Positions 40,566 to 48,755 of a stretch of DNA of 64,000 bases are shown piece after piece. The notes beneath the pieces were generated by a model. It was not told the DNA's origin. It worked only from the letters and a program-made list of their open reading frames with translations, and ran no database searches. Each line of letters begins with the position of its first letter. Position 1 is the first letter of the stretch. The position numbers were made by a program, and so were the translations under genes. The DNA comes from Nonomuraea solani (GTDB taxonomy: Bacteria; Actinomycetota; Actinomycetes; Streptosporangiales; Streptosporangiaceae): the NCBI RefSeq assembly GCF_900108335.1, contig NZ_FNVT01000009.1:62001-126000 (forward strand). Direction: 5' to 3'.

Positions 40566-42368
40566 CTACCCGTCCAGCAGGAGATCCGCCAGGTCGGTCG
40601 CCGCGACGCGCCCCTCCTCGTCCAGGCCGCGCACGGCGTAGTAGCCGGCGACCATCGACCGCAGCCGGCCCGCGTCCAGCGCCGCCCGGCGGCCGGAACC
40701 GAGCTCCAGCGGCGTCTCCAGCATCCGCGCCGGGAGCGTGTCGTCGGCGGCGGTGGCCCCCTCGCGCAGGTTGAACGCGCGTTTGGCCCGGACGATCCGC
40801 CGGGCGGTCTCCCGCAGCTCGGCGGCGTCCAGCGGCCAGCCGGTGACCAGCGCCAGCAGCCCGGCCCACTCCGTGAAGGGGTCGTCGAAGACACCGCGCA
40901 GGAACTTGCAGAGGATCATCGAGTCCATGACCGCGGCGCGGTCTTCGGTGTCGACGGCGGCGGCGACGTGGGCCGCGCCGCCGGCCAGCCGGTCGAGCTC
41001 GCCCGACAGGTCGGCCTCATAGGCGCCGGACCGGTTGTGATCGGCTCCTCTGGCGTTCACCGCCAGCCCGAGCGCCATCGCCTGGAGGCTGCGCGGCTCG
41101 TAACCGGGCAGTTCCAGCCCTTTGACCTGCGGCGCGAAGTCGATCGAGGATCGCCCGACCACACCGGCCGCCCGGCGCGAGCCCTGGGCGAGCAGCTCCC
41201 CCAGGCCCGGCGAGCGCTCCCCGATCGCGTCCAGCGCGCGCAGCAGCGCCGCGCCGTCGCCGAACCGCAGCCACGGCTCGTCGAGCAGGCCGCGTTCGGC
41301 GCACTCCATGGCCCACGCGATCGTGCCACCCGCCGAGATGGTGTCGATGCCCAGCTCGTCGCAGCGCGCGCTGGCGGCGAACACCTCGTCGGGGTCGGAC
41401 ACACCGCACAGCGGGCCGAGCGCGAAGACGTTCTCGTACTCCATCCGCTGTTTTCCGCCGCCCTTGCGCGAGTAGATGTGCTCGCAGCCGATGGAGCACG
41501 ACGCGCAACTGTTGCGCGCCACCCCGCGCAGCTCGTGCAGCTCCTCGGCGGCCAGCCGGGGCGCGCCCTCGAACGTCGCCGCGGTGAAGTTGCGCGTGGG
41601 CAGGGTGCTGACGGCGTTGAAGGCCAGGAGGTTGGCCAGCGTGCCGAGCTCCCGGTATTTCGCGGTGGCCGGGCCGAAACTGCGCCGGCGCAGGTCGCGG
41701 GCGGCGGCGAGGACTCCGGCCTGGTCCGCCACCGACACCTTGGTCGCCGCTCTGACCAGCACGGCCTTGATGTTCTTGGCGCCCAGCACCGCGCCCAGGC
41801 CGCCCCGGCCGGCGTGGCGGCCGTCGTGGCTGATGGTCGCGTAGCGCACCTGCCGCTCCCCCGCCGGGCCGATGGCGGCGGTCTGCCAGTTGCGTCCGAA
41901 GCGCTCTCTCGCCGCGGTCTCCGCCTGCGCCGCGGTCATCCCGGCGAGTTCGGGAGCCGGTTCGAGGCGTACGTCGGCGCCCTCGATCAGCAGCACCGAC
42001 AGCTCGGCGGCCCGGCCGCGGATCACGATCGCGTCATGCCCGGTCAGCTTGCCGGAGATGGCGAACCGGCTGGAGGCGAGGGCGTCGGTCAGCAGCCCGG
42101 TCAGCGGCGACTTGGCCACGACCGCGAACTTCGCGCTGGTCGTCAGCGGGGTGCCGACCAGTGAGGAGAAGACGAAGGCCAGCGGCGCCCCGGGGGCCAG
42201 CGGATCGACCCCGGCGGGCGCCAGCCGATGCAGCAGCCAGGTGCCGAGCCCGACGCCGCCCAGGTAGGAGCGCAGGACCCGCTCGCTCAGCTCGTAGGGG
42301 ACGCCGGTCGCCGCCCCGCCGTCGACGTCGACGAGCAGGGCTCGTCCGAAGAACCCGCCAGGCACCAT
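40566..42368 (-). CDS. Aldehyde:ferredoxin oxidoreductase (tungsten enzyme family)
   Basis: 600 residues, the family length. The N-terminal domain opens GRALLVDVDGGAATGVPYELSERVLRSYLGGVGLGTWLL. The cofactor domain has SAKFAVVAKSPLTGLLTDALASSRFA and HAGRGGLGAVLGAKNIKAVLV. The [4Fe-4S] ligands are CASCSIGC plus a distal Cys in MILCKFLRG. These enzymes oxidise aldehydes to acids with a bis-pterin tungsten centre and ferredoxin, and some reduce acids. They are rare outside anaerobes and archaea. It lies between formate dehydrogenase and a MobA-MoaD fusion, in a cofactor-supply context. Substrate unknown. Confidence 0.88.
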   Translation of the reverse strand: MVPGGFFGRALLVDVDGGAATGVPYELSERVLRSYLGGVGLGTWLLHRLAPAGVDPLAPGAPLAFVFSSLVGTPLTTSAKFAVVAKSPLTGLLTDALASSRFAISGKLTGHDAIVIRGRAAELSVLLIEGADVRLEPAPELAGMTAAQAETAARERFGRNWQTAAIGPAGERQVRYATISHDGRHAGRGGLGAVLGAKNIKAVLVRAATKVSVADQAGVLAAARDLRRRSFGPATAKYRELGTLANLLAFNAVSTLPTRNFTAATFEGAPRLAAEELHELRGVARNSCASCSIGCEHIYSRKGGGKQRMEYENVFALGPLCGVSDPDEVFAASARCDELGIDTISAGGTIAWAMECAERGLLDEPWLRFGDGAALLRALDAIGERSPGLGELLAQGSRRAAGVVGRSSIDFAPQVKGLELPGYEPRSLQAMALGLAVNARGADHNRSGAYEADLSGELDRLAGGAAHVAAAVDTEDRAAVMDSMILCKFLRGVFDDPFTEWAGLLALVTGWPLDAAELRETARRIVRAKRAFNLREGATAADDTLPARMLETPLELGSGRRAALDAGRLRSMVAGYYAVRGLDEEGRVAATDLADLLLDG

Positions 42369-42398
42369 GTCACGACTCTACGACCGGCCGGCCATTCC

Positions 42399-43244
42399 TC
42401 AGCCACCCGCGTCCGCCGACAGGAAGGCGACGGTGTCCCCGGCCACCAGCGGCAGTGATCCGTCCCGGGTGACCTGGTCGCCGTTGAGCGCGGCCACCAC
42501 GTGACGATCCAGGGCCAGCCCGGCGGCGGTGGCCGCCTCCCCGAGGGTGGCGGCCCGGATGGCGCGCGGCCGGTGGCCGCCCTTCTTCGCGAGCGCGCCG
42601 AAACACTCCACCACGACCTCCGGCGGCTTCCGGTCCCGGGCCGCCGCGTAGTCCTCCGGCGAGTTGACGTTCACCACGGACTCCAGCTCCGGGTCGTGCC
42701 GCGCGAGGGCGGCGTCGGCCAGCAGTTCGTCGTCGCTCAACTGGACCGCCTCGCAGTGCTTGAACAGCATGCCCGGCCGTAGATCGCCCGCGGCGAGGAG
42801 GTCCGTGACCAGCCCGGCCAGGGCGGTCGCGTACCCGGCGGCCAGCGGTTGCCGGAAACCCCGGGCGACCGGCAGCGCGACGTCCGTCCCCGGGACCATG
42901 GCGCGCATGACGCGGCGGACGAAGGCCGGGTGCAGGAACGGCAGGTCGGTGGAGCACACGAATGCCGTCTCGGCCCGATCGGCCACCGCCGCGAGCCCCA
43001 CGGCCAGCCCCTGCATGGGCCCCAGCCCCTCCACGGGATCCTCGGCCACCGCGACGCCCGAAGGCAGGGCGGGGAGCTCCTGCCCGGGCGCGGCCACCAC
43101 GACGACCGGCCCGTCGACCGCCCTGGCCAGCACCGCGGCGGCCCGGTACAACAACGTCGAACCATGCCATTCCAGCCACGCCTTCGGCTTCCCCATCCGC
43201 GTGGAACGCCCACCCGCCAGCACCACACCCGCAGCAGTCCGCAT
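42399..43244 (-). CDS. mobA: MobA-MoaD fusion protein
   Basis: 281 residues. Residues 1-190 are a MobA-type nucleotidyltransferase: GVVLAGGRSTRMGKPKAWL (GTP loop), GPMQGLAVGL, STDLPFLHPAFV and VNVNSPEDY. MobA attaches GMP to molybdopterin. Residues about 205-281 are a beta-grasp MoaD/ThiS-like domain (VVVECFGALAKKGG, LVAGDTVAFLSADAGG) ending exactly in Gly-Gly, the form needed for thiocarboxylate activation. Fusing the sulfur carrier to the nucleotidyltransferase is unusual. It probably serves the tungsten/molybdenum enzymes next to it; a 30-bp gap separates it from the AOR gene downstream. Confidence 0.85.
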   Translation of the reverse strand: MRTAAGVVLAGGRSTRMGKPKAWLEWHGSTLLYRAAAVLARAVDGPVVVVAAPGQELPALPSGVAVAEDPVEGLGPMQGLAVGLAAVADRAETAFVCSTDLPFLHPAFVRRVMRAMVPGTDVALPVARGFRQPLAAGYATALAGLVTDLLAAGDLRPGMLFKHCEAVQLSDDELLADAALARHDPELESVVNVNSPEDYAAARDRKPPEVVVECFGALAKKGGHRPRAIRAATLGEAATAAGLALDRHVVAALNGDQVTRDGSLPLVAGDTVAFLSADAGG

Positions 43245-43307
43245 GCCCGCATGCTAGGCGACGCCGCGCTTCCGAATTTCCTCGCCTGTGGCGCCGCCGG
43301 TGCCCGC

Positions 43308-44402
43308 CTACTCCTCGGTGGATTTCACGTCGGGGCCGCGGCTCGCCGATGGGCTGGAGCGATGTGCCACCGGCCGGTACGGGCCGCCTCTGGAACACAG
43401 GCGCTCCCAGTTCCCCGAGCCGATGGCCCTCTTCTCCTCGTCGGTGAACGGTGCCCGCTCCAGGAACGACCGCGCCACCCCGCCGCTGGTGTCGAGGTAG
43501 GGGAAGCCGCCGGGCCGGGTCCCGTACGTGTACGGGTAGTCGGTGGAGTACAGCATGCGCCCGGTCCCGACGACCTCCGCCGTCCACCGCAGGTAGCGTT
43601 CGCTGACCGTGCCGCTGCCCGCCACCCAGAAGTTCTCGCGGAAGTAGTCGGCGAGCGGGCGTTCGAGCCCGGCGCCGGGCGCCAGGATCCCCGTGTGGTC
43701 GAGGTAGAACAGGACGACCTCGCCCCAGTGCCCGGCGATCACCTGCAGATCCGGGTGGCGGTCGAACACCCCGGAGAAGATCATGCGCAGATACTGCACG
43801 CCCAGGTCGTAATACCAGCCCAGCCCGGGGCCGGCCAGGGTCATGCCGACGCGGCCCAGCCCGGAGTAGTACGCGTCCAGGACCGCCTTGACCGGAGTCT
43901 GCGGGTGGAAATGGAGCGGCACCCGCAGCCGCGCGGCGGTGGCGTAGAGGTCGTCGAACTCCGGCGCGTCGGCGAGCAGGTCGCCCGTGCGCCCGTACAG
44001 CATGGCGCCGCGCAGGCCGAGCTTGGTGACCGCGCGTTCCAGCTCCGCGGCGGCCGCCTCGGGCGCGGGCGTGGGGATGGCCGCGAGCGCCTGGAACCGG
44101 TCCGGGTTGCCGGCGACGATCTCGGCGAGCGTGTCGTTCACCTCCCGCGCGAGGCTCACGGCGTCAGCCGCCGCCACGTTCTGCACCCCCGGTGAGTTCA
44201 CCGACAGCACCGCGACGTCCACGCCCTGGTCGTCCATGTCCGCGAGGCGCAGGCCGGCGACGTCCCGCAGGCGCCGCGCCAGCGGGTCGTCGCCGAAACC
44301 GAGCTGCGGCGTCCGCGGCACCCCCGCCCGCGCCCACGCTTCGAGCAGGACCGGCAGGGCCACGTGCTCCTCAAGACCCACGATGCGCATGCGCTCCGAC
44401 AT
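43308..44402 (-). CDS. Amidohydrolase-2 family enzyme (ACMSD / resorcylate-decarboxylase-like)
   Basis: 364 residues from MSERMRIVGLEEHVALPV, behind GGGAG. The metal motif E-x-H (LEEH), PLHFHPQT, IAGHWGEVVLFYLDH and YSTDYPYTYG correspond to the conserved Glu/His, His, His and Asp of this TIM-barrel family, which includes decarboxylases of aromatic acids and hydrolases. The substrate cannot be named. It is divergent from a TetR gene with a palindromic operator in between, so it is probably the regulator's target. An ATG four codons later is an alternative start. Confidence 0.85.
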   Translation of the reverse strand: MSERMRIVGLEEHVALPVLLEAWARAGVPRTPQLGFGDDPLARRLRDVAGLRLADMDDQGVDVAVLSVNSPGVQNVAAADAVSLAREVNDTLAEIVAGNPDRFQALAAIPTPAPEAAAAELERAVTKLGLRGAMLYGRTGDLLADAPEFDDLYATAARLRVPLHFHPQTPVKAVLDAYYSGLGRVGMTLAGPGLGWYYDLGVQYLRMIFSGVFDRHPDLQVIAGHWGEVVLFYLDHTGILAPGAGLERPLADYFRENFWVAGSGTVSERYLRWTAEVVGTGRMLYSTDYPYTYGTRPGGFPYLDTSGGVARSFLERAPFTDEEKRAIGSGNWERLCSRGGPYRPVAHRSSPSASRGPDVKSTEE

Positions 44403-44445
44403 CTCTGACTCCCGATGCGTTGATTCCACTGGAAACACTTTAACG

Positions 44446-44470
44446 GTATCAGTGATAGTCACATTGATAC
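44446..44470. promoter_or_regulatory. TetR-type operator between amidohydrolase and TetR genes
   Basis: Arms GTATCA-GTGA and TCACA-TTGATAC around TAG form an imperfect 25-bp palindrome. A further GTATCAT at 44481-44487 lies 7 bp before the TetR ATG and could be a -10 element for a leaderless mRNA. Occupancy would block both divergent promoters. Confidence 0.6.
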
Positions 44471-44494
44471 GACCCCGGCCGTATCATTGCTCCC

Positions 44495-45214
44495 ATGGCC
44501 AGGAGGACAGAGCCGACCCGACAGAGGGTGATCGAGGCCGCGGCCGATCTGCTGGCGCGCGAGGGGCGCGAGGCGGTCACCACCCGCGCGGTGGCGGCCG
44601 CGGCCGGGGTGCAGCCCCCGGCGATCTACCGTCACTTCGCCGACATGGACGGGCTGCTCGACGCGGTGGCCGAGCATGGTTACGCCAGGTTCCTCGAGGC
44701 CAAACAGGCCGTCGTCCGTCCGGACGACCCGGTCGAGGACCTCAGAGCGGGCTGGGACCTCGCCGTCGAGTTCGGGCTCGCCAACCCCGCGCTCTACGCG
44801 ACGATGTACGGCGAGCCCCGACGCGGCACGGACTCGGCCGCGTTCAGGACCGGCATGGAGATCCTCCTCGGGCGCATCCGCCGCCTCGCCGCCGCGGGCA
44901 GGCTGGGCGTCGACGAACGGCTCGCCGCCGCCCTCATCCACGCCACGGCGCGCGGCGCCGTGCTCACCTGGCTGTCACTCCCCGAGGACCGGCGCGACCC
45001 GGCCCTGCTGACGGCCATGCGCGAGTCCATGGTCACCGCCGTCACCACCGAGAAGCCGGCCGTACGCGAGCCGGGCCCCGCGGGCGCCGCCCGAGCGCTC
45101 CGCGCCGTCCTGCCCGAACGGACGGCGCTCAGCGAGGCGGAACAACGGCTCCTCGGCGAGTGGCTCGACCGCCTCGCCGGCGACGGCGAGCACCCGCATC
45201 AAGCCTCTGGTTGA
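44495..45214 (+). CDS. TetR-family transcriptional regulator
   Basis: 239 residues. The N-terminal helix-turn-helix is textbook TetR: TRQRVIEAAADLLAREG, AVTTRAVAAAAGVQPPAIYRHFADMDGLLDAVAE. The C-terminal ligand domain is diverged, with an extra C-terminal helical region (LSEAEQRLLGEWLDRLAG). It is divergent from the amidohydrolase and separated from it by a palindromic operator, the usual layout of a TetR repressor and its catabolic target. The ligand is probably the amidohydrolase substrate (inference). Confidence 0.9.
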   Translation: MARRTEPTRQRVIEAAADLLAREGREAVTTRAVAAAAGVQPPAIYRHFADMDGLLDAVAEHGYARFLEAKQAVVRPDDPVEDLRAGWDLAVEFGLANPALYATMYGEPRRGTDSAAFRTGMEILLGRIRRLAAAGRLGVDERLAAALIHATARGAVLTWLSLPEDRRDPALLTAMRESMVTAVTTEKPAVREPGPAGAARALRAVLPERTALSEAEQRLLGEWLDRLAGDGEHPHQASG

Positions 45215-45314
45215 CATCTATCACAGAGGCGAAATGTCCAATTTTGCGTGACAAGTCCGGTCGTGGGGCGACAGAATGCGGGACCACCAGCCTCTCCCGC
45301 CTCTGGAGGAACCC

Positions 45315-46220
45315 ATGCGCAGACCCCTGGGGGTACTCGCCGCCGTCGCCGGCCTCGCCGCCTGTGCCCCGTCCGCCGACCAGCCGCCGGCCGGGGCGGC
45401 GGCGGTGCCCGAGGTGACCGCGCCGGCGTCGGCGTCGGCACAGCCGGCGCAGACCAAAGAGCCGGCTCCTGAATCGGACGATTGCCGCGTGAGCGTGGCC
45501 AGGCCGGACCTCTCCGCCCTCAGGATCGAGACCTCGGCCACCCGCCGTGGCTGTGTGCACCCGGCGCTGCTGCGCGTCCGGGTCAAGCGCGCCGTCCCCG
45601 GCGCCGATCGGGTCGTCAAGAGCGGCGCCACCAGGAAGGGCCGCATCAGTCTGCGACTGCCCTGCGAGCCGGGTACGTACTACGCCGTCGCCACCGACTA
45701 CCGGGGCGGCACGGCCAAGTCGAAGGCCGTACGCGTGACGTGCGCGACCCCCACGCCCACCCCCAGCCCCACCCCCACTCCCGCGGCGAGGGAGACGAAG
45801 GCGCCCGCGGTTCCCGAGTCCGGCACCTCCGTCGGCACGGCGCTGGAGAACCAGGTCGTCCGGCTGACCAACGCCGAGCGGGCCAAGGGCGGCTGCGGCC
45901 CGCTCAAGCACGACCCGCGGCTGCGCAGGGCCGCGTTCGGGCACTCGGCCGACATGGCGAAGAACGACTACTTCGAGCACGACTCCCAGGACGGCCGCGA
46001 CATGTCCGACCGCATGCGCGCGGCCGGCTTCTCCGGCTCGGCCTGGGCCGAGAACATCGCCATGGGCCAGCGGTCGGCGGCGGAGGTGGTCCGGGGCTGG
46101 ATGAACAGCAGTGGCCACCGGCAGAACATCATGAACTGCTCGTACACCCTCATCGGGGTGGGCGCGGCCAAGGACGGCCAGGGGCAGATCTACTGGACGC
46201 AGGACTTCGGCGCCCGCTGA
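45315..46220 (+). CDS. CAP/SCP-domain secreted lipoprotein
   Basis: 301 residues from the ATG at 45315, with GGAGG upstream. The signal sequence ends in a lipobox-like GLAACAP, so lipidation at Cys is likely. A Pro/Ala-rich linker, a middle beta domain (RIETSATRRGCVHPALLRVRV) and a PTPTPSPTPTP spacer lead to the C-terminal CAP domain: LTNAERAKGGCGPLKHDPRLRRAAFGHSADMA, FEHDSQDGRDMSDRM, WAENIAMGQ and WMNSSGHRQNIMN. The CAP cavity residues His/Glu/His are present. CAP proteins have roles from lipid binding to proteolysis; this one's function is unknown. Confidence 0.87.
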   Translation: MRRPLGVLAAVAGLAACAPSADQPPAGAAAVPEVTAPASASAQPAQTKEPAPESDDCRVSVARPDLSALRIETSATRRGCVHPALLRVRVKRAVPGADRVVKSGATRKGRISLRLPCEPGTYYAVATDYRGGTAKSKAVRVTCATPTPTPSPTPTPAARETKAPAVPESGTSVGTALENQVVRLTNAERAKGGCGPLKHDPRLRRAAFGHSADMAKNDYFEHDSQDGRDMSDRMRAAGFSGSAWAENIAMGQRSAAEVVRGWMNSSGHRQNIMNCSYTLIGVGAAKDGQGQIYWTQDFGAR

Positions 46221-46240
46221 CCCGCGGACACCGCCGGGCG

Positions 46241-46280
46241 CCCCCGGCCGCCCCCGGCCGCCCCCGGCCGCCCCCGGCCG
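46241..46280. repeat. 10-bp tandem repeat CCCCCGGCCG x4
   Basis: Four exact head-to-tail copies lie in the gap between convergent genes, followed by a CGGCCG-CCTCGTG-CGGCCG hairpin. The array could fold and help terminate transcription from either side, but slippage-generated simple sequence is enough to explain it. Confidence 0.75.
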
Positions 46281-46308
46281 CCTCGTGCGGCCGAGGGCGG
46301 CTCCCGCC

Positions 46309-47505
46309 TTACGCGATCTTCTCCAGGATGTACGTGCCGGTGCCGTCGGCCATGCCCATGCTGTACTGGCGCAGCACCTGGTTGTTCGCGACCACGGCTT
46401 GGCCCGCCATGAAGCCGCTGCTCTTGACCTGGAAGCCGATCTTGTCCGAGCCGGGCACGTCACGGTAGAGGTAGAAGCGCTGACGGTCGTCCACGGTCCG
46501 GCAACTCTCCTCCTGGAGCCTGCCGCCCTCGCTGGCCGTCTCCCCGGAATGCAGCGTCAGGCACTTGGCATCGCCGTAGCGGGTGATGATGACGTGTTCG
46601 GTCATGCCGTTGCTCACCGGCCCCTGGCACAGGAGCCATTGGGCGCGGGTGGAGCTCGACCAGGCCTGCAGGCGGATCTCGTCGGTGCCGTCCTGGTTCC
46701 ACCAGTTCAGGAGCCGGTCAGGGGTGCCGATCCGGTAGTAGCCCGGGTCGCACGTGAACCCCGGAGGCACGGCGAGCGGCGCCACCACGTCTCCCCCTCT
46801 GGACGGCTCGTCCGCCCGCTGCCGCCCGGCCTCCTCCTTGGCGGCCCGGCCGTCGCAGCCGAGCTGGATCTGCGCCTGCCGCATGATGCTGTTGGCGGGC
46901 ACGACGTCCTCGCACCGGATGGCGCCTTCCTCCATCACCGTGTACGTCGTGTAGGCGCCGCCGGGGCGCTCGATCCACTCGGTGGCGTACTGGCCGCCGC
47001 CCTTGTCGACGCGGCCGCAGTTGATGCTGCCGTACTCGCCGGTCACCTTCCTGGTCCCCTTGAACAGGCCGTAATAGCCGGGAGCGACGAAGTTCCAGGT
47101 CATCTGGGTGCTCTCGCGGTCCGTGGAGGAGGTGGTCTTGGTGACCGTACGGTTCACGAACGCCTGGACGTTGCCGAGCACGCCGAGGTTGAAGGTGGCC
47201 GTGATCTGCGTGATCGTACCGACCGCCACCTGGATCTGGTTCGTGTGCTCCAGGGTGACGACCTGCGAGCCCGTCGTGCCGGACGTGACGAAGAACGTCT
47301 TGAAGTGGGTGATCGTGGGGGTCAGGGTCGCGCTCTTGACCAGCGGGTGGCGCTTTCCGAGGTCGGCGGCCGTACAGGGCTGACCGACCACGGGATCCGC
47401 GGCCGCGGTGGCCGTACCGCCCATCGCGATCGTGCCGATCGCCGTCGAGGTGGCGAACATCGCCAGCGTGAGCGCACTCCTGAGCCAAGGACGTAAGCGT
47501 GTCAC
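46309..47505 (-). CDS. Secreted protein with C-terminal ricin-type-like domain
   Basis: 398 residues, starting at GTG behind GGGAGATC. Residues 1-36 are a signal peptide (ALTLAMFATSTAIGTIAMGG, ATAAA cleavage). The next 200 residues are beta-rich and Thr/Val-rich (LTPTITHFKTFFVTSGTTGSQ, TRKVTGEYGSINCGRVDKGGG), reminiscent of pore-forming or binding beta-sheets, but I do not recognise a family. The last 130 residues have RLQAWSSSTRAQWLLC, CLTLHSGETASEGGRLQEESC and RQRFYLYRDV, patterned like beta-trefoil lectin or RICIN repeats. It lies beside a LacI gene, with a LacI-type palindrome 57 bp upstream, so sugar-dependent expression is plausible. Confidence 0.72.
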   Translation of the reverse strand: MTRLRPWLRSALTLAMFATSTAIGTIAMGGTATAAADPVVGQPCTAADLGKRHPLVKSATLTPTITHFKTFFVTSGTTGSQVVTLEHTNQIQVAVGTITQITATFNLGVLGNVQAFVNRTVTKTTSSTDRESTQMTWNFVAPGYYGLFKGTRKVTGEYGSINCGRVDKGGGQYATEWIERPGGAYTTYTVMEEGAIRCEDVVPANSIMRQAQIQLGCDGRAAKEEAGRQRADEPSRGGDVVAPLAVPPGFTCDPGYYRIGTPDRLLNWWNQDGTDEIRLQAWSSSTRAQWLLCQGPVSNGMTEHVIITRYGDAKCLTLHSGETASEGGRLQEESCRTVDDRQRFYLYRDVPGSDKIGFQVKSSGFMAGQAVVANNQVLRQYSMGMADGTGTYILEKIA

Positions 47506-47561
47506 TGGGATCTCCCTTCGGCCGGGCCTGGGGGGAAAGGCTGCCGGCGGACTGGCTTACC

Positions 47562-47573
47562 GCAAGCGCTTAC
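47562..47573. promoter_or_regulatory. LacI-type operator (AAGCGCTT core)
   Basis: GCAAGCGCTTAC carries the palindromic AAGCGCTT core typical of LacI/GalR operators. It lies 57 bp upstream of the secreted-protein GTG and downstream of the LacI gene. The neighbouring regulator is the obvious candidate. Confidence 0.55.
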
Positions 47574-47634
47574 AGCGCGATTTACACAGTGATGAGCCGG
47601 ACGGGACCTGTCAAGGCCCCATGTCAGGAAGCGG

Positions 47635-48651
47635 TCATGCCACGCCGCAGCCGCAGCTCCCCCGGATCACGAGCTGGGTCTCCAGTACGCGATCGACCGC
47701 GGCCGGCACGGTGCCCTCGATATCGCGCAGGAGCAACCGTGCGGTCTCCCTCCCCAGCTCACGCATCGGCTGGTGAACGGTGGTGAGCCCGGAGACCGGC
47801 AGGCCGGCCATCGGGATGTCGTCGAACCCGGTGACCGCGACGTCCTGCGGCACCCGATGCCCCCGGTCGAGGAGCGCGAGCACGGCGCCGATCGCGGTCT
47901 CGTCGTTGGCGCAGACCAGGGCCCGCGGCGGCGGCCCGGCCGCCAGCAGCCGGTTGACGGCGATGAACCCCTCCGACTGGGTCAGCCCCACCCGGACCGG
48001 CTCCGCGGGCGCCCCGGCCCCGGCGTGCCGATGCGCCTGCGTGAACCCCTGCCAGCGATAGTCCGCGTCCGGTGAACTGCCGGGGTCGCCGACGAACGCC
48101 AGCCGGTCGTAGCCGTGGTCGGCCAGCAGGTGCCTGGTCAGGCGGTCGAACGCGGAGACGTTCTCGACGCGCACCGTGGGCACGCCCGCCCGCGGCCTGC
48201 TGGCCAGCAGCACCACCGGGTCGCCGCGGTCACGCAGCCGGTCGACCACGTCGTCGGGCAGGACCCCGCCCATGACGGCGAGCCCGTCGACCCGCGCCGC
48301 GGTGTCCCTGACCAGTTCGTCGGACTCGCGCAGCAGGTGGGTGCCGAGGATGACGACGGCGAGCTGAGCGCGTACGGCCTCCTCCTCGAACCCGCCGATC
48401 ACCTCGGAGTAGTACGGCCCCGACAGGCCGGGGAACACGATGCCGAGCGCGCCGTGCGAGCGCTTGGCCAGCCCGCTGCCCAGCCGGCTCGGCCGGAAGT
48501 CGTGCCGCTCGATGGCGGCCAGCACGCGGCGGCGGGTGTCGTCGGAGACCTGGCCCACGCCGCGGGCCACCCTGGAGACGGTCGCCACCGACACGCCGAT
48601 CTCCTGCGCGATCTCCTGAAGGGTCGCGCCACGCTTGCCCCGCCTCGCCAT
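47635..48651 (-). CDS. LacI-family transcriptional regulator
   Basis: 338 residues from MARRGKRGATLQEIA. The helix-turn-helix and hinge are canonical: ATLQEIAQEIGVSVATVSRVARGVGQVSDDTRRRVLAAIERHDFRPSRLGSGLA. The periplasmic-binding-like effector domain has LGIVFPGLSGPYYSEVIGGF, FVGDPGSSPDADYRWQGF, ALVCANDETAIGAVLALLDRG and VTGFDDIPMA. It ends in CGCGVA. It represses sugar-related genes by family. The nearest target candidate is the secreted lectin-like protein downstream on the same strand, which has an AAGCGCTT operator. It is divergent from the FetB-like permease. Confidence 0.9.
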   Translation of the reverse strand: MARRGKRGATLQEIAQEIGVSVATVSRVARGVGQVSDDTRRRVLAAIERHDFRPSRLGSGLAKRSHGALGIVFPGLSGPYYSEVIGGFEEEAVRAQLAVVILGTHLLRESDELVRDTAARVDGLAVMGGVLPDDVVDRLRDRGDPVVLLASRPRAGVPTVRVENVSAFDRLTRHLLADHGYDRLAFVGDPGSSPDADYRWQGFTQAHRHAGAGAPAEPVRVGLTQSEGFIAVNRLLAAGPPPRALVCANDETAIGAVLALLDRGHRVPQDVAVTGFDDIPMAGLPVSGLTTVHQPMRELGRETARLLLRDIEGTVPAAVDRVLETQLVIRGSCGCGVA

Positions 48652-48755
48652 CACCGCACCCGAGATCCCGAAAACGTTTGCGGAAGAATTTCTGGACTCT
48701 ATCCACCGTGTACCCGGAGCGCAATGCCCCGGCTCTCGGCGAGACACTACCGGCT

